From Marivita sp. S6314 (GTDB lineage Bacteria > Pseudomonadota > Alphaproteobacteria > Rhodobacterales > Rhodobacteraceae), in assembly GCF_023015985.1 (NCBI RefSeq), contig NZ_JALKAO010000007.1:62001-126000 (forward strand): a stretch of DNA of 64,000 bases, read 5' to 3'. The notes under the pieces were generated by a model. That model ran no database searches. It was given only the letters and a program-made list of their open reading frames with translations, and was not told where the DNA came from. Within the stretch, counting starts at the first letter, position 1. The number at the start of each line of letters is the position of its first letter. Below are positions 1 to 9,143 of the stretch, piece by piece. The position numbers and the translations under genes were made by a program.

Positions 1-1307
1 GCTGCGGTTGGCTGCCAGCCGTAGATGTCGAAATGCACGTAGCGGTCGTCTTCTTTCACAAAGCGGCGCAGGAAAAGTGCCGCCGTGATTGCACCGGCAA
101 AGCCGCCCTTGGGCGCATTGTCGAGATCCGCGATCCCCGGTTCAATCATCTCTTCGTACGGGGCGTGAAACGGCATCCGCCACACCGGGTCGGCAACGCG
201 ACGGGCCGACAGGTCAAGCGAGGTGGCGATGACGTCATCATCGGTGAAATACGGGGCGAGGTCAGGGCCCACCGCAACGCGGGCCGCACCGGTCAGGGTC
301 GCCATGGAGACAATCAGGCTGGGCTCCTCCTCGGCAGCAAGGCACAAGGCATCGGCCAGAACAAGCCGCCCTTCGGCGTCGGTGTTATTGATCTCGACCG
401 TGAGGCCCTTGCGCGAGGTGAGAATATCCTGCGGCCGGAAACTGTTGCTGCTGACACTGTTTTCCACCGCCGGAATCAAGACACGCAGACGCAGGGGCAG
501 GTTTGAGGCCATGATCATATGGGCCAGCCCCAGCACGTTGGCGGCACCGCCCATATCCTTTTTCATCAGACCCATGGACCCGCCGGGTTTGAGGTTGAGT
601 CCGCCGGTGTCAAAGCACACGCCCTTGCCAACCAGTGTCAGGTGCGGGCCTTGCGATCCCCAGGTCATGTCAATCAGGCGCGGCGCGCGGCTGGAGGCGC
701 GCCCAACCGTGTGGATCATCGGGAAATTCTGGTCGAGCAGCGCGTCGCCGGTGATGACCGAGATCGTGGCACCATGCTGGTCAGCCAGGGCCCGGGCGGC
801 GGCGTCCAGTTCATCCGGCCCCATATCTGACGCCGGGGTGTTGATCAGGTCGCGGGTGAGAAATTCGGCTTCGGCGAGGGTGTTGATCCGGTCCGCGTCA
901 ACACCGTCCGGCGCGACCAGCGACGCCATGTCAGACTTGGCGTCGCTGTAGCGGTCGAACTGATAGCTTGCCAGAAGCCACCCCAGCACTTCCTGTTCCA
1001 GCTGATCCTCGGGCACGCCACTGGCGATGCGGTAGGTGCCCGGCGCCAGTTTGGGCAGCGCCGCCGCAAGGGCAAAGCGGCTGCGCTTGCGTTTTGCCGC
1101 CGTGCCATAGCCGATCAACGCCGCTTCGGGTTGGCCCAGATCGTTCGGGATCATCAAGGCCGATCCCAGCGCGCCTTTGAAGCCGCTTGCGTCGACCCAG
1201 GTGCGGATTTTGTCGCTTTGCTGTCCGGCCCATAGCGCGACGTCGTCACTGCCAAGGACGTGAAGTGGCACAGCTTTTGTGCCCGCAGGCGCAAGTGCTA
1301 CGGTCAT
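1..1307 (-). CDS. M17 leucyl aminopeptidase family protein (3' end cut by window edge)
   Basis: Cytosolic metallo-aminopeptidase of the M17 (leucyl aminopeptidase/PepB) family, which removes N-terminal residues from peptides using two bound metal ions. About 435 codons are in the window. The start is ATG at 1307. The N-terminal part (to about residue 165) is the variable non-catalytic domain. The catalytic domain follows, with the metal-binding stretch VGKGVCFDTGGLNLKPGG near residue 225 and the family signature NTDAEGRL near residue 310. The C-terminal end, reading PKGGFAGAITAALFLRRF, is also typical; only the last few residues are lost at position 1. Family assignment is firm; the exact peptide preference is not visible. 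A small gene of unknown function lies 60 bases upstream on the same strand and may share its transcript. Confidence 0.93.
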   Translation of the reverse strand, partial: MTVALAPAGTKAVPLHVLGSDDVALWAGQQSDKIRTWVDASGFKGALGSALMIPNDLGQPEAALIGYGTAAKRKRSRFALAAALPKLAPGTYRIASGVPEDQLEQEVLGWLLASYQFDRYSDAKSDMASLVAPDGVDADRINTLAEAEFLTRDLINTPASDMGPDELDAAARALADQHGATISVITGDALLDQNFPMIHTVGRASSRAPRLIDMTWGSQGPHLTLVGKGVCFDTGGLNLKPGGSMGLMKKDMGGAANVLGLAHMIMASNLPLRLRVLIPAVENSVSSNSFRPQDILTSRKGLTVEINNTDAEGRLVLADALCLAAEEEPSLIVSMATLTGAARVAVGPDLAPYFTDDDVIATSLDLSARRVADPVWRMPFHAPYEEMIEPGIADLDNAPKGGFAGAITAALFLRRFVKEDDRYVHFDIYGWQPTA

Positions 1308-1367
1308 GAAGATCCCCTTTGTCGCTTGGTCAAAGGGTACGCCGATGACCGACCGCTGCAAGGGAAA

Positions 1368-1751
1368 TCAGAGCGACAGGTCCATTCCAACTTCGGCACA
1401 GGAAATGGCAAGTTCCGCGCTGCGCAGCAGGCGGCACAGCGTGGCCGCCAGTGCAACCCCTTCGCCGCGATCCACACAGATCACCACGTCTTCGGCGATG
1501 GTCGCGACACAGGGCAAACCGATCTGTTCGGCGATTGGAATCAGCGCGCGTACGGATTTGCGCAATTCGGGCGTTTCCGCCCGCGTGTAATGTTCGCGGA
1601 TCTGCGACAGGCGCGATGCCATGTCTTCAAGCGCGCGGCACAGAATGTTCTCAGCCACGTTTGGCCCCAGATCCCGACTCAGCGCATTGAGCGTGTCTTC
1701 ATCGAAATATGCGGTATCATGCGGATGCAGAACCGAGATTTGGTCCACCAT
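1368..1751 (-). CDS. Small helical protein of unknown function, Hpt-like
   Basis: A 127-residue protein with no signal peptide or membrane segment. The start is ATG at 1751, chosen because GAAAGGAA sits just upstream; an in-frame start further out (1796) would add a poor, GC-random extension. The sequence is mostly amphipathic helix, with FDEDTLNALSRDLG near the N-terminus, then a regular run of charged and leucine residues. This layout resembles histidine-phosphotransfer (Hpt) four-helix bundles, but I cannot find the phosphorylatable histidine in its usual HxLKG-type context, so a phosphorelay role is only a guess. It lies between the aminopeptidase and a divergent carbonic anhydrase gene. 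Confidence 0.7.
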   Translation of the reverse strand: MVDQISVLHPHDTAYFDEDTLNALSRDLGPNVAENILCRALEDMASRLSQIREHYTRAETPELRKSVRALIPIAEQIGLPCVATIAEDVVICVDRGEGVALAATLCRLLRSAELAISCAEVGMDLSL

Positions 1752-1884
1752 CGTTTTTCCTTTCTCACCCCAACCTTGAAGCGGTTCTGGCAGCAATCGG
1801 TTTCCATCCGGTGACTCCCGCGACGGTTTTTCTCTCGAATTCCGATCAAATTCGACGTATCCCGCATGGAATGACGTATGACGA

Positions 1885-1893
1885 GGCGGAGGA
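1885..1893 (+). promoter_or_regulatory. Ribosome binding site deciding the carbonic anhydrase start
   Basis: GGCGGAGGA lies a few bases upstream of ATG 1898. An earlier in-frame ATG at 1871 lacks such a site, so 1898 is preferred. Confidence 0.6.
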
Positions 1894-1897
1894 ATTC

Positions 1898-2548
1898 ATG
1901 AACGCCGCGAAGCCGCTGCCTTCTTATCTTATCCAGCGTTACCATGGCTGGAAGGCGACCACCTATTCAGACAATCGGGCCTGGTACAAACGGCTTGCCA
2001 CCGAAGGGCAACGCCCCCGGGCGATGGTGATTTCCTGTTGTGACAGCCGCGTCCACGTGACGTCGATCTTTGGCGCTGATCAGGGTGAGTTCTTTATCCA
2101 CCGCAATATCGCGAACCTCGTGCCGCCTTATGAACCGGACGGCGATCATCACGGCACGTCCGCCGCGATTGAATACGCGGTGACCGCGCTGAAGGTCGCG
2201 CATCTGGTTGTGCTGGGGCATTCAAGCTGTGGCGGTGTACAGGGGTGTTATGACATGTGTTCCGGCAATGCGCCGCAACTAGAGGAAAAATCGAGCTTTG
2301 TGGGCCGCTGGATGGATATCCTGCGCCCCGGGTTCGAGCGGGTGACGGCCTCGAATACAGCCGAAGATCCCGTACGCGCGCTGGAAAAGGAATCGGTGAT
2401 CGTATCTTTAGAAAACCTGATGACGTTCCCGTTCGTGTCAGAAGCGGTCAAGGATGACAGCCTCACATTGCACGGCCTGTGGACGGATATCGGCGAAGGG
2501 GGCCTGGAATATTTCGAACCGACCTCGCGGTCCTTCCAGCCGGTGTAA
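1898..2548 (+). CDS. Beta-class carbonic anhydrase
   Basis: Catalyses reversible hydration of CO2 to bicarbonate with one zinc ion, in the cytosol. The 216-residue length fits the beta class. Zinc-site residues are visible: CCDSRV gives Cys47 and the Asp49-Arg51 dyad, and GHSSCGG gives His108 and Cys111. The start at 1898 is set by the strong upstream GGAGGA; the resulting N-terminus (MNAAKPLPSYLIQRYHGWK) is what I expect for alphaproteobacterial members. The gene diverges from the small Hpt-like gene and meets the next minus-strand gene end to end with no intergenic bases. Identification is firm; whether it serves carboxylation, pH control or another role cannot be told from the sequence. 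Confidence 0.95.
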   Translation: MNAAKPLPSYLIQRYHGWKATTYSDNRAWYKRLATEGQRPRAMVISCCDSRVHVTSIFGADQGEFFIHRNIANLVPPYEPDGDHHGTSAAIEYAVTALKVAHLVVLGHSSCGGVQGCYDMCSGNAPQLEEKSSFVGRWMDILRPGFERVTASNTAEDPVRALEKESVIVSLENLMTFPFVSEAVKDDSLTLHGLWTDIGEGGLEYFEPTSRSFQPV

Positions 2549-2875
2549 TCAGTTTTGCAGCGTCGCGGTTGACCCGGCACAATCGCTGCGCAACTTCGGA
2601 CGCCCCAACCGATCCGCAAGGCGCGACAATGGCGATCCGATCATGGCGCCGGTGCACACCGGTTTGCCCTGTTCATCGGCAAGCACCAGATGCCCGAAAC
2701 GGAACGTGATCTCGTACCCTTTGGCCCCCAGCCGCTTGCACAGGTCGCCCCAACTGGTCGCGTGTTCAAAATGCGGAAGCAGCACGGTGCGCAACAGCAT
2801 CGCCGTTTCGCTATCCAGCGGGGTCGGCATACTGACGGATTGATCTGCCACAATGGGCCCGGTCTGCGCTGTCAT
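2549..2875 (-). CDS. Conserved-looking small protein of unknown function
   Basis: A 108-residue protein, probably starting at ATG 2875, with AGGTGA nine bases upstream. An in-frame GTG three codons earlier is possible. It has no signal peptide, membrane helix or cysteine motif. It contains a compact central part (WGDLCKRLGAKGYEITFRFG, then HLVLADEQGKPVCTGAMIGS), which reads like a short alpha/beta domain with strands around a conserved-looking glycine turn. Its stop codon directly abuts the carbonic anhydrase stop, so the two genes converge. I do not recognise the family and assign no function. Confidence 0.72.
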   Translation of the reverse strand: MTAQTGPIVADQSVSMPTPLDSETAMLLRTVLLPHFEHATSWGDLCKRLGAKGYEITFRFGHLVLADEQGKPVCTGAMIGSPLSRLADRLGRPKLRSDCAGSTATLQN

Positions 2876-3050
2876 CTCTATCACCTATACAAACATGCCC
2901 CCGCAAAAAACAGCCTGCGAATCAAATGAGGCAGAATTGGGGCAGTCGCGTGCGGTGATTGAGGGTGTGAAGTTTACGCAACATACAGTTGCGATACGTG
3001 ACACCGCGTGACGTAAGCGCAGGATGTCTTGACTATGGCGAAGAAAACCC

Positions 3051-4142
3051 ATGAGTGTCGCGGCAGGTGGTGGTGTTCATAGGTGTCGTGTTGTGTCGAA
3101 GATTACCACCATCCAGGTCCTGCGTGGCGTGGCCGCAACGCTTGTTGCGGGACATCACCTGCAACGCGCGTCCTTGGCCGAAGGCGGCGATCCGGGGCTG
3201 TTCCAGGTTTTTGACGGCGGTGCCATCGGTGTGGACATCTTCTTTGTCATCAGCGGGTTTATCATCTTCTACGTCTCAACGCTGCGTCCGGCGCAGTCGG
3301 GCCGCGACTTTATACAGGCCCGGTTCTGGCGGATCGTCCCCCCCTATTGGGCCATCCTGACGCTGTACGTGCTTGCCGCCACAACACTGGCGTACGGTCT
3401 TGGCCAACCGGATGCGTTGCCCGACCTGCGAAGCCTCATTGTCTCGTACCTGCTGCTGCCCTATCCGGACCACGTGATCATTATCGCCTGGACGCTGGCA
3501 ATCGAGCTATTGTTCTACGCGCTGTTTGCGGCCACGTTCTTTGGTCGCAACGGAACACACCGCCTCGTGCTGGCGATGGGGGCGTGGATTCTTGCATCGC
3601 AGGTGTTCCTGCATGCCGTCGATCCCAAACCGCTCTGGCTTGTTTTGGGTCTGCATTCCGCAGTGCTGGAATTCCTGCTTGGGATCTGGATTGCGATGCT
3701 GTTTCTCAGCGCGCCGGACCGGGTCCGGCAATTCCGCTGGCCTGCTCTGATCCTGGGCGGCACCGGTGTCGGGGTGTATCTTGTCACCGGTGGTTTTGTC
3801 ATCGGCCCCTTCGGCCGAGAGATCGCGGCCGGTCTTCCTTCGGCGCTGCTTGTGTGTGGCGCGCTGGGGTTCAGCCTTGCCAGACATGAGGTGCTAGAGA
3901 CGTGGGGCGAAAGCTCTTACATTCTGTATCTGCTGCATCTTTTGTATTTTTCGATCGCCGGCACCGTGTTCACCCTTGTGACAGGGCAAAGCATTTACCA
4001 CTCACAGCTTTGGATGGTGGCGCTGCTGATCTCGGTCACGGTGATCAGCTACGGTTTGACGGTCTGGGTCGAACGCCCCTACCAGGCCTGGACAAGCCAG
4101 CGCCGCAAACGAAACACCCTCGCGCTGGATGCACGAGGGTGA
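3051..4142 (+). CDS. Membrane acyltransferase, family 3 (OafA/NodX-like)
   Basis: Integral membrane O-acyltransferase of the acyltransferase-3 family, which moves acetyl or similar groups to extracytoplasmic sugars of polysaccharide, lipopolysaccharide or peptidoglycan. The 363 residues contain about ten hydrophobic segments. Family marks are the N-terminal LRGVAATLVAGHHLQRA (conserved arginine and histidine), FFVISGFIIFY and RFWRIVPPYW (an RxxR pair). The ATG at 3051 gives the longest frame, but the family usually begins close to the TIQVLRG segment, so GTG at 3093 is a real alternative. It stands alone, 27 kb from the polysaccharide cluster, so any link to that product is unproven. Confidence 0.9.
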   Translation: MSVAAGGGVHRCRVVSKITTIQVLRGVAATLVAGHHLQRASLAEGGDPGLFQVFDGGAIGVDIFFVISGFIIFYVSTLRPAQSGRDFIQARFWRIVPPYWAILTLYVLAATTLAYGLGQPDALPDLRSLIVSYLLLPYPDHVIIIAWTLAIELLFYALFAATFFGRNGTHRLVLAMGAWILASQVFLHAVDPKPLWLVLGLHSAVLEFLLGIWIAMLFLSAPDRVRQFRWPALILGGTGVGVYLVTGGFVIGPFGREIAAGLPSALLVCGALGFSLARHEVLETWGESSYILYLLHLLYFSIAGTVFTLVTGQSIYHSQLWMVALLISVTVISYGLTVWVERPYQAWTSQRRKRNTLALDARG

Positions 4143-4176
4143 CAGTGTTGCTTGATGCGACAGCACCGGGGGCCGG

Positions 4177-5199
4177 TCAGCCCTTTTTCAGAACCTCACG
4201 CCCCAGCACTTCGGCGATCTGAACCGCGTTCAGGGCAGCGCCCTTGCGCAGGTTGTCAGAGACACACCAGAGGTTCAGGCCGTTGTCGATTGTGCTGTCC
4301 TGCCGGATGCGGCTGATGAAGGTCGCGAAATCACCCACACATTCCTTGGGCGTGACGTAGCCACCGTCCTCGCGCTTGTCGATCACCATGATGCCCGGCG
4401 ATTCACGCAGGATATCGCGGGCTTCGTCTTCGTCGAGGAAATCTTCAAATTCGATGTTGATCGATTCCGAATGGCCAACAAACACCGGCACGCGCACGCA
4501 AGTGGCTGTGACCTTGATGGATGGGTCGACGATTTTCTTCGTCTCGGCGACCATCTTCCATTCTTCCTTGGTCGATCCATCTTCAAGGAACACGTCGATA
4601 TGCGGAATGACGTTGAACGCGATGTCCTTGGTGTAGACCTTGCGCTCGTAATCCGCTGTCGGGTTGTAGACCGCCTTCGTCTGGTCCCACAGCTCGTCAA
4701 TCGCGTCTTTGCCCGAACCAGAGACGGACTGGTACGTGCTGACGACAACGCGCTTGATGCGCGCACGGTCATGCAACGGCTTGAGGGCCACAACCATCTG
4801 CGCCGTCGAACAGTTCGGGTTCGCGATGATGTTCTTCTTGGAATAGCCGTGAATCGCATCGGCGTTACATTCCGGCACGATCAGCGGCACGTCGGGGTCA
4901 TAGCGATAGAGCGACGAGTTATCGATCACCACACAGCCCGCTTTGGCCGCGATGGGCGCGTATTTCTTCGTCGCGTCAGAGCCAATGGCAAACAGCGCAA
5001 AATCCCAACCCGTAAAGTCGAACGTGTCCAGATCCTGCGTTTTCAGCGTCTTGTCGCCAAAGCTGACCTCCGTGCCCAGGGACCGGCGCGACGCAAGCGC
5101 GACGATCTCGTCTACGGGGAACTGGCGCTCGGCCAGGATATTCAGCATTTCGCGGCCCACATTTCCGGTGGCACCGGCAACAACGACTCTGTAGCCCAT
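4177..5199 (-). CDS. asd: Aspartate-semialdehyde dehydrogenase
   Basis: Reduces aspartyl-4-phosphate to aspartate semialdehyde with NADPH, the branch point to lysine/diaminopimelate, threonine and methionine. The 340 residues match the bacterial enzyme. The N-terminal NADP-binding loop GATGNVG is at residues 9-15, and the catalytic cysteine is Cys130 in NPNCSTAQ. The catalytic-domain stretch VSTYQSVSGSGKDAIDEL is also characteristic. AAGGAGAG stands eight bases before ATG 5199. It is transcribed alone, but two later lysine-pathway genes (dapD, dapE) lie within 10 kb. No riboswitch-like leader is apparent upstream. Confidence 0.97.
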   Translation of the reverse strand: MGYRVVVAGATGNVGREMLNILAERQFPVDEIVALASRRSLGTEVSFGDKTLKTQDLDTFDFTGWDFALFAIGSDATKKYAPIAAKAGCVVIDNSSLYRYDPDVPLIVPECNADAIHGYSKKNIIANPNCSTAQMVVALKPLHDRARIKRVVVSTYQSVSGSGKDAIDELWDQTKAVYNPTADYERKVYTKDIAFNVIPHIDVFLEDGSTKEEWKMVAETKKIVDPSIKVTATCVRVPVFVGHSESINIEFEDFLDEDEARDILRESPGIMVIDKREDGGYVTPKECVGDFATFISRIRQDSTIDNGLNLWCVSDNLRKGAALNAVQIAEVLGREVLKKG

Positions 5200-5297
5200 G
5201 TGGCTCTCCTTTCACTGGCCAGCCAACGGTCGTGACGCGGCTGGACTGGCGCGGCTCATACAGCAGGTGCTGCATGTGCGAAAGGGGGCGTTTTGGC

Positions 5298-6140
5298 CTA
5301 TCTGCCGGGAATACCGTCGCGCGGCGGGGCGGGTTCCCAGTTCTCGATGATCTCGGCCGCCTCTTCCGCGGTTTCGACAAAGCGGAACAGGTCCAGGTCT
5401 TCGGGGCTGATGGTGCCCGCGTCCTTCAACGCGTCCCAGTTGATGATGCTGTCCCAGAATGCCTTGCCAAAAAGCAGGAACGGCACACGGTCCATGCGCC
5501 CGGTCTGGATCAGGGTCAGGGATTCAAACATTTCATCCAGCGTCCCGAACCCGCCGGGAAAGATGCAGATCGCGCGGGCACGCATCAGGAAATGCATCTT
5601 GCGGATCGCGAAATAGTGAAAGTTGAAGCACAGCTCGGGCGTGACATATTCGTTCGGCGCCTGTTCGTGCGGCAGCACGATATTGAGACCGATGGATTTG
5701 CCCCCCTCGTCCATCGCACCGCGGTTGCCCGCTTCCATCACGCCGGGGCCTCCACCGGTGACAACCACGAATTCACGGTTCTGCGTTTCCAGCGATTTGC
5801 GCGTCATCAGGCGGGCGAAACTGCGCGCCTCGTCATAGAAATGCGACAGCTTGGCCAGCGTTTCGGTGCGCGCGTGATCCTTGTCCGCAGGACGCGGAAT
5901 ACGGGCCCCGCCGAACAGCACAATCGTGCTTTCGATCTGGTGTTCGTCCAGCAAAAGCTGTGGTTTCAGCAATTCAAGCTGCAACCGCACCGGGCGCAGA
6001 TCCTCGCGGCACAGGAATTCGTCATCCGCAAAGGCCAGTCGGTAGGCCGGAGACCGTGTCTGGGGCGTATCCGGCACCTCGCGCGCGGTGCTGCGATCCA
6101 GTTTGGCGTCCCGGAACGGGCTGGTGCGGTGGTCTTTCAT
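5298..6140 (-). CDS. LOG-family protein (TIGR00730; putative nucleotide 5'-monophosphate nucleosidase)
   Basis: A member of the family often misnamed lysine decarboxylase; characterised relatives (LOG, PpnN) hydrolyse nucleoside 5'-monophosphates to base and ribose 5-phosphate. The two defining motifs are present: GGGPGVMEAGNRGA in the middle and PGGFGTLDEMFE towards the C-terminus, which together hold the phosphate-binding glycines and the catalytic Arg/Glu region. At 280 residues it is longer than plant LOG proteins, with an N-terminal extension of roughly 80 residues. AAGGAG lies about nine bases upstream of ATG 6140. Substrate is unknown; physiological cytokinin production should not be assumed. 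Confidence 0.9.
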   Translation of the reverse strand: MKDHRTSPFRDAKLDRSTAREVPDTPQTRSPAYRLAFADDEFLCREDLRPVRLQLELLKPQLLLDEHQIESTIVLFGGARIPRPADKDHARTETLAKLSHFYDEARSFARLMTRKSLETQNREFVVVTGGGPGVMEAGNRGAMDEGGKSIGLNIVLPHEQAPNEYVTPELCFNFHYFAIRKMHFLMRARAICIFPGGFGTLDEMFESLTLIQTGRMDRVPFLLFGKAFWDSIINWDALKDAGTISPEDLDLFRFVETAEEAAEIIENWEPAPPRDGIPGR

Positions 6141-6212
6141 ATGGAACGGCTCCTTGTTCGCGTCTCGACAGACCTATAGCGTCCGACATCAACGCACCAA
6201 AGAGGGGTTGGG

Positions 6213-7127
6213 ATGGATTGGCAAGCCGAGATTGAAGCCGCAGCCAAACGGATCGCGGGTCATGTTGTCGAAACACCTGTTTTGCGGTCGGATGCCTTTG
6301 GTCGCCCGCTGGAGCTGAAGCTTGAGCAGATGCAGTACACCGGCAGCTTCAAGGCGCGCGGCGCGTTTGCCACCCTGTTGGCCTCTGATGTGCCAGAGGC
6401 AGGTGTTGTGGCCGCGTCAGGCGGCAATCACGGCGCGGCGGTGGCCTTTGCTGCCAAAGCGCTGGGACACCGCGCCAAGATCTTTGTGCCGGAAATTGCA
6501 GGCCCTGCGAAAATCGGATTGATCGAGCGGGTCGGCGCGGACCTGACCGTCGTGCCGGGCGAATACGCGAACGCGGCCGCGCTGGCCGACCGTGAGGCGT
6601 CCGAAAGCGGCGCGATGCAGATCCATCCCTATGATGCCGATATGACCGTGATCGGTCAGGGTACGGTGATGCGGGAATGGGAAGCCCAGGCGCTGGACGC
6701 AGACACGGTGCTGATCGCCGTGGGCGGCGGCGGGTTGATCGCCGGGGCGCTGCACTGGCTGGCCGGACGGCGCAAGGTTGTCGGGGTCGAACCCATGACG
6801 GCCTGCGCGCTGCATGCCGCACTGGAGGCCGGTGAACCGGTGGATGTGCCGGTGTCGGGTGTGGCCGCCAACGCACTGGGGGCGCGGCGGATCGGAGAGA
6901 TTTGCTTCCAGACCTCGCTCAAAGCGGGTCTGGATGTTGTGCGCGTGACCGACGGCGCGATCACCGAGGCACAAAAAGCGCTGTGGCAGGCACACCGTCA
7001 ACTGGTTGAACCGGCAGGTGCGGCAGCTTTGGCGGCGCTTCTGTCGGGCGCGTATACGCCGGAACCGGGCGAACGCGTAGCGGTGCTGGTCTGCGGCGGG
7101 AATATCGCGCCGGACCCCGATATCTAG
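6213..7127 (+). CDS. PLP-dependent serine/threonine dehydratase-like enzyme
   Basis: Fold-type II pyridoxal-phosphate enzyme related to threonine/serine dehydratase and serine racemase; the usual reaction eliminates water from L-serine or L-threonine to give a 2-oxo acid and ammonia. The PLP lysine is Lys47 in GSFKARG; the asparagine loop ASGGNHG follows, and the phosphate-binding glycine run is VGGGGLIAG. It has 304 residues and no C-terminal ACT regulatory domain, so it is the short, unregulated (catabolic-type) form. The gene is monocistronic and its end overlaps by four bases the end of the convergent nitronate monooxygenase-like gene. Exact substrate is not visible. Confidence 0.9.
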   Translation: MDWQAEIEAAAKRIAGHVVETPVLRSDAFGRPLELKLEQMQYTGSFKARGAFATLLASDVPEAGVVAASGGNHGAAVAFAAKALGHRAKIFVPEIAGPAKIGLIERVGADLTVVPGEYANAAALADREASESGAMQIHPYDADMTVIGQGTVMREWEAQALDADTVLIAVGGGGLIAGALHWLAGRRKVVGVEPMTACALHAALEAGEPVDVPVSGVAANALGARRIGEICFQTSLKAGLDVVRVTDGAITEAQKALWQAHRQLVEPAGAAALAALLSGAYTPEPGERVAVLVCGGNIAPDPDI

Positions 7128-8188
7128 GCCAGCAACGCGCGGGCATCCTCCCACATCTCGGTCACGATCTGTGTTGCCGGATGGGCCTTGGCCAGACCGG
7201 CGGACTGGCCCGCCCAGGCTTGCATCGTGTCGATGCTGTCGGCCTTGGTGGCAGCCCCCCGCATCGGTGCCGTCAGCGCCCGTTGCACCGGGTACGGGGC
7301 CGGATCGGGCGCGTCGGGTTGCGCGGCTGCGGTGACATAGCTGTTGGCAATGGCCCGCCCCAGTCGCCCCGAAAACGCGCGGGTCGGCAGGGTGTCCTCG
7401 GGGGCAGCAGCGCCAATCGCGTCGGCCCAGGCCGGGGCCACACCCGCCTCGGGGCTGCGCAACAGGGCGGTGCCAACAACAACAGCAGACGCCCCCAGCA
7501 CCAGCGCTGCCGCCAAGCCCCGCCCGTCGGCCACACCCCCTGCGGCAACCACGGGGATATCGACCGCATCCACCACGGCGGGCAGCAGCGAAAACAATCC
7601 AACAGACTTCGCCAAGGCGTCTTTTGCCTCAAACGCCCCGCGATGGCCCCCGGCCTCTGCCCCTTGCGCAATCAGAACATCGGCCCCGGCCTCAACTGCG
7701 GCGCGGGCTTCGGACACGGTGGTCACGGTGGCAAACCAACGGATGCCGCGCGCCTTCATCTCGGTCACCACATCCGGCGGGTACAGCCCCATGATCGACG
7801 ACATGACCGTTGGACCCGCCGCAATCATCGCCGCGCATTGATCGGCAAACTGCGGCCCGCCGAGATCAACAGGCGGCACGTCCGGCCCCCAGGTTTCCAG
7901 CCAGTCGCGCAGCCGCGCTTCGTGGGCGTCATCGCGCACCGGGTCCGGATCGGGGATCCAGGTGTTGAGCATGAACGCCCCGTTGCTTGACCGACGCATC
8001 TGCTGGGACCAGTCGGCAATGCCCCCTGCATCCATCAGCAACGCGCCACAGGCCCCCATACCACCGGCATCCGCCACAGCCGCGGCAAGCGACACCGGAC
8101 AGGCCCCCGCCATCGGGGCCATCAGGATCGGAACCCGAAGACCATAGCTTTGCGCAAAACCCTCTGCGCGTGTCAGGGCTGCTTTCAT
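7124..8188 (-). CDS. Nitronate monooxygenase family FMN protein
   Basis: FMN-dependent TIM-barrel enzyme of the nitronate monooxygenase (2-nitropropane dioxygenase) family, which oxidises toxic alkyl nitronates; many members have unknown substrates. Visible marks are the N-terminal PILMAPMAGA, the central IAQGAEAGGHRG (flavin phosphate and catalytic-histidine region), and PVVAAGGVADGRGLAAALVLGASAVVVGTALL, the standard FMN phosphate-binding segment. The 354-residue length is normal. A clear AGGAGGG precedes ATG 8188. It converges on the PLP dehydratase gene (four-base overlap) and diverges from dapD. The assignment is to the family rather than to a proven nitronate substrate. Confidence 0.9.
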   Translation of the reverse strand: MKAALTRAEGFAQSYGLRVPILMAPMAGACPVSLAAAVADAGGMGACGALLMDAGGIADWSQQMRRSSNGAFMLNTWIPDPDPVRDDAHEARLRDWLETWGPDVPPVDLGGPQFADQCAAMIAAGPTVMSSIMGLYPPDVVTEMKARGIRWFATVTTVSEARAAVEAGADVLIAQGAEAGGHRGAFEAKDALAKSVGLFSLLPAVVDAVDIPVVAAGGVADGRGLAAALVLGASAVVVGTALLRSPEAGVAPAWADAIGAAAPEDTLPTRAFSGRLGRAIANSYVTAAAQPDAPDPAPYPVQRALTAPMRGAATKADSIDTMQAWAGQSAGLAKAHPATQIVTEMWEDARALLA

Positions 8189-8276
8189 GGGTGTTCCCTC
8201 CTGTCAGAGATGATTGCGCCTATGCGCCCCAAACACTATAGGCGTCTGAAAGTTCGTCGGAACAAGGGGAAGTTTG

Positions 8277-9104
8277 ATGTCCAACGCACAGCTTGAAACC
8301 GCCATCGAAGCCGCATGGGAAGTCCGTGACACCATCACGCCTGCCACATCAGGCGAAACGCGCGAGGCCATCGAAGACACGCTGAACGCGCTCGACAGCG
8401 GCAAATTGCGCGTGGCCGAGAAGCAGGGCGATGGAAGCTGGCATGTCAACCAGTGGGCCAAGAAAGCCGTGTTGCTGGGGTTCCGGATCAAGGACATGGA
8501 ACAGCAGGACGGCGGCCCGCAGGCCGGTGGCTGGTGGGACAAGGTTGACAGCAAGTTCAAAGGCTGGGGTGACAATCAGTGGAAAGCGGCAGGGTTCCGC
8601 GCCGTGCCAAACTGCGTCGTGCGCAAATCCGCGTTCATCGCACCCGGCGTGGTTCTGATGCCGTCATTCGTGAATCTTGGGGCTTATGTAGACGAAGGCA
8701 CAATGGTCGACACCTGGGCAACCGTGGGCAGCTGCGCGCAGATCGGCAAAGGTGTTCACCTGTCGGGTGGCGTGGGCATTGGCGGCGTTCTGGAACCCAT
8801 GCAGGCCGGGCCCACCATCATTGAAGACAACTGCTTCATCGGCGCGCGCTCCGAAGTGGTCGAAGGCTGCATCGTGCGCGAAGGCTCGGTTCTGGGTATG
8901 GGCGTGTTCATTGGCCAGTCCACCAAGATCGTGGACCGCGAAACCGGCGAAGTGATGTATGGCGAAGTGCCGCCCTATTCGGTGGTTGTGGCAGGCTCCA
9001 TGCCGTCCAAGAACGGCATCAACCTGTATTGTGCGGTTATCGTGAAGCGCGTGGACGAACGCACACGCTCCAAGACCGGCATCAACGAGTTGCTGCGCGA
9101 CTAA
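8277..9104 (+). CDS. dapD: 2,3,4,5-tetrahydropyridine-2,6-dicarboxylate N-succinyltransferase
   Basis: Succinylates tetrahydrodipicolinate with succinyl-CoA in the succinylase branch of lysine and meso-diaminopimelate synthesis. It has 275 residues from ATG 8277, with AAGGGGAAG upstream. The N-terminal helical domain is followed by a left-handed beta-helix of hexapeptide repeats (for example [20 protein letters not shown], then the histidine/glycine-rich [16 protein letters not shown]) and the C-terminal [22 protein letters not shown], which is diagnostic for DapD. The partner gene dapE is 5 kb downstream on the same strand, separated by minus-strand genes. A short hairpin GTCTG-TCCGG-CAGAC follows the stop but has no T-run. 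Confidence 0.97.
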   Translation: MSNAQLETAIEAAWEVRDTITPATSGETREAIEDTLNALDSGKLRVAEKQGDGSWHVNQWAKKAVLLGFRIKDMEQQDGGPQAGGWWDKVDSKFKGWGDNQWKAAGFRAVPNCVVRKSAFIAPGVVLMPSFVNLGAYVDEGTMVDTWATVGSCAQIGKGVHLSGGVGIGGVLEPMQAGPTIIEDNCFIGARSEVVEGCIVREGSVLGMGVFIGQSTKIVDRETGEVMYGEVPPYSVVVAGSMPSKNGINLYCAVIVKRVDERTRSKTGINELLRD

Positions 9105-9143
9105 ACCCCTGTTTCGGTCTGTCCGGCAGACGCCGGGCGGGCC

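Noticed and set aside
5200-5297. Riboswitch upstream of asd (lysine or SAM type)
   Set aside because: The gap is under 100 bases and shows none of the conserved cores; a simple Shine-Dalgarno site explains the start.
9116-9130. Terminator after dapD
   Set aside because: GTCTG-TCCGG-CAGAC is a perfect but only five-base stem and no T-run follows.
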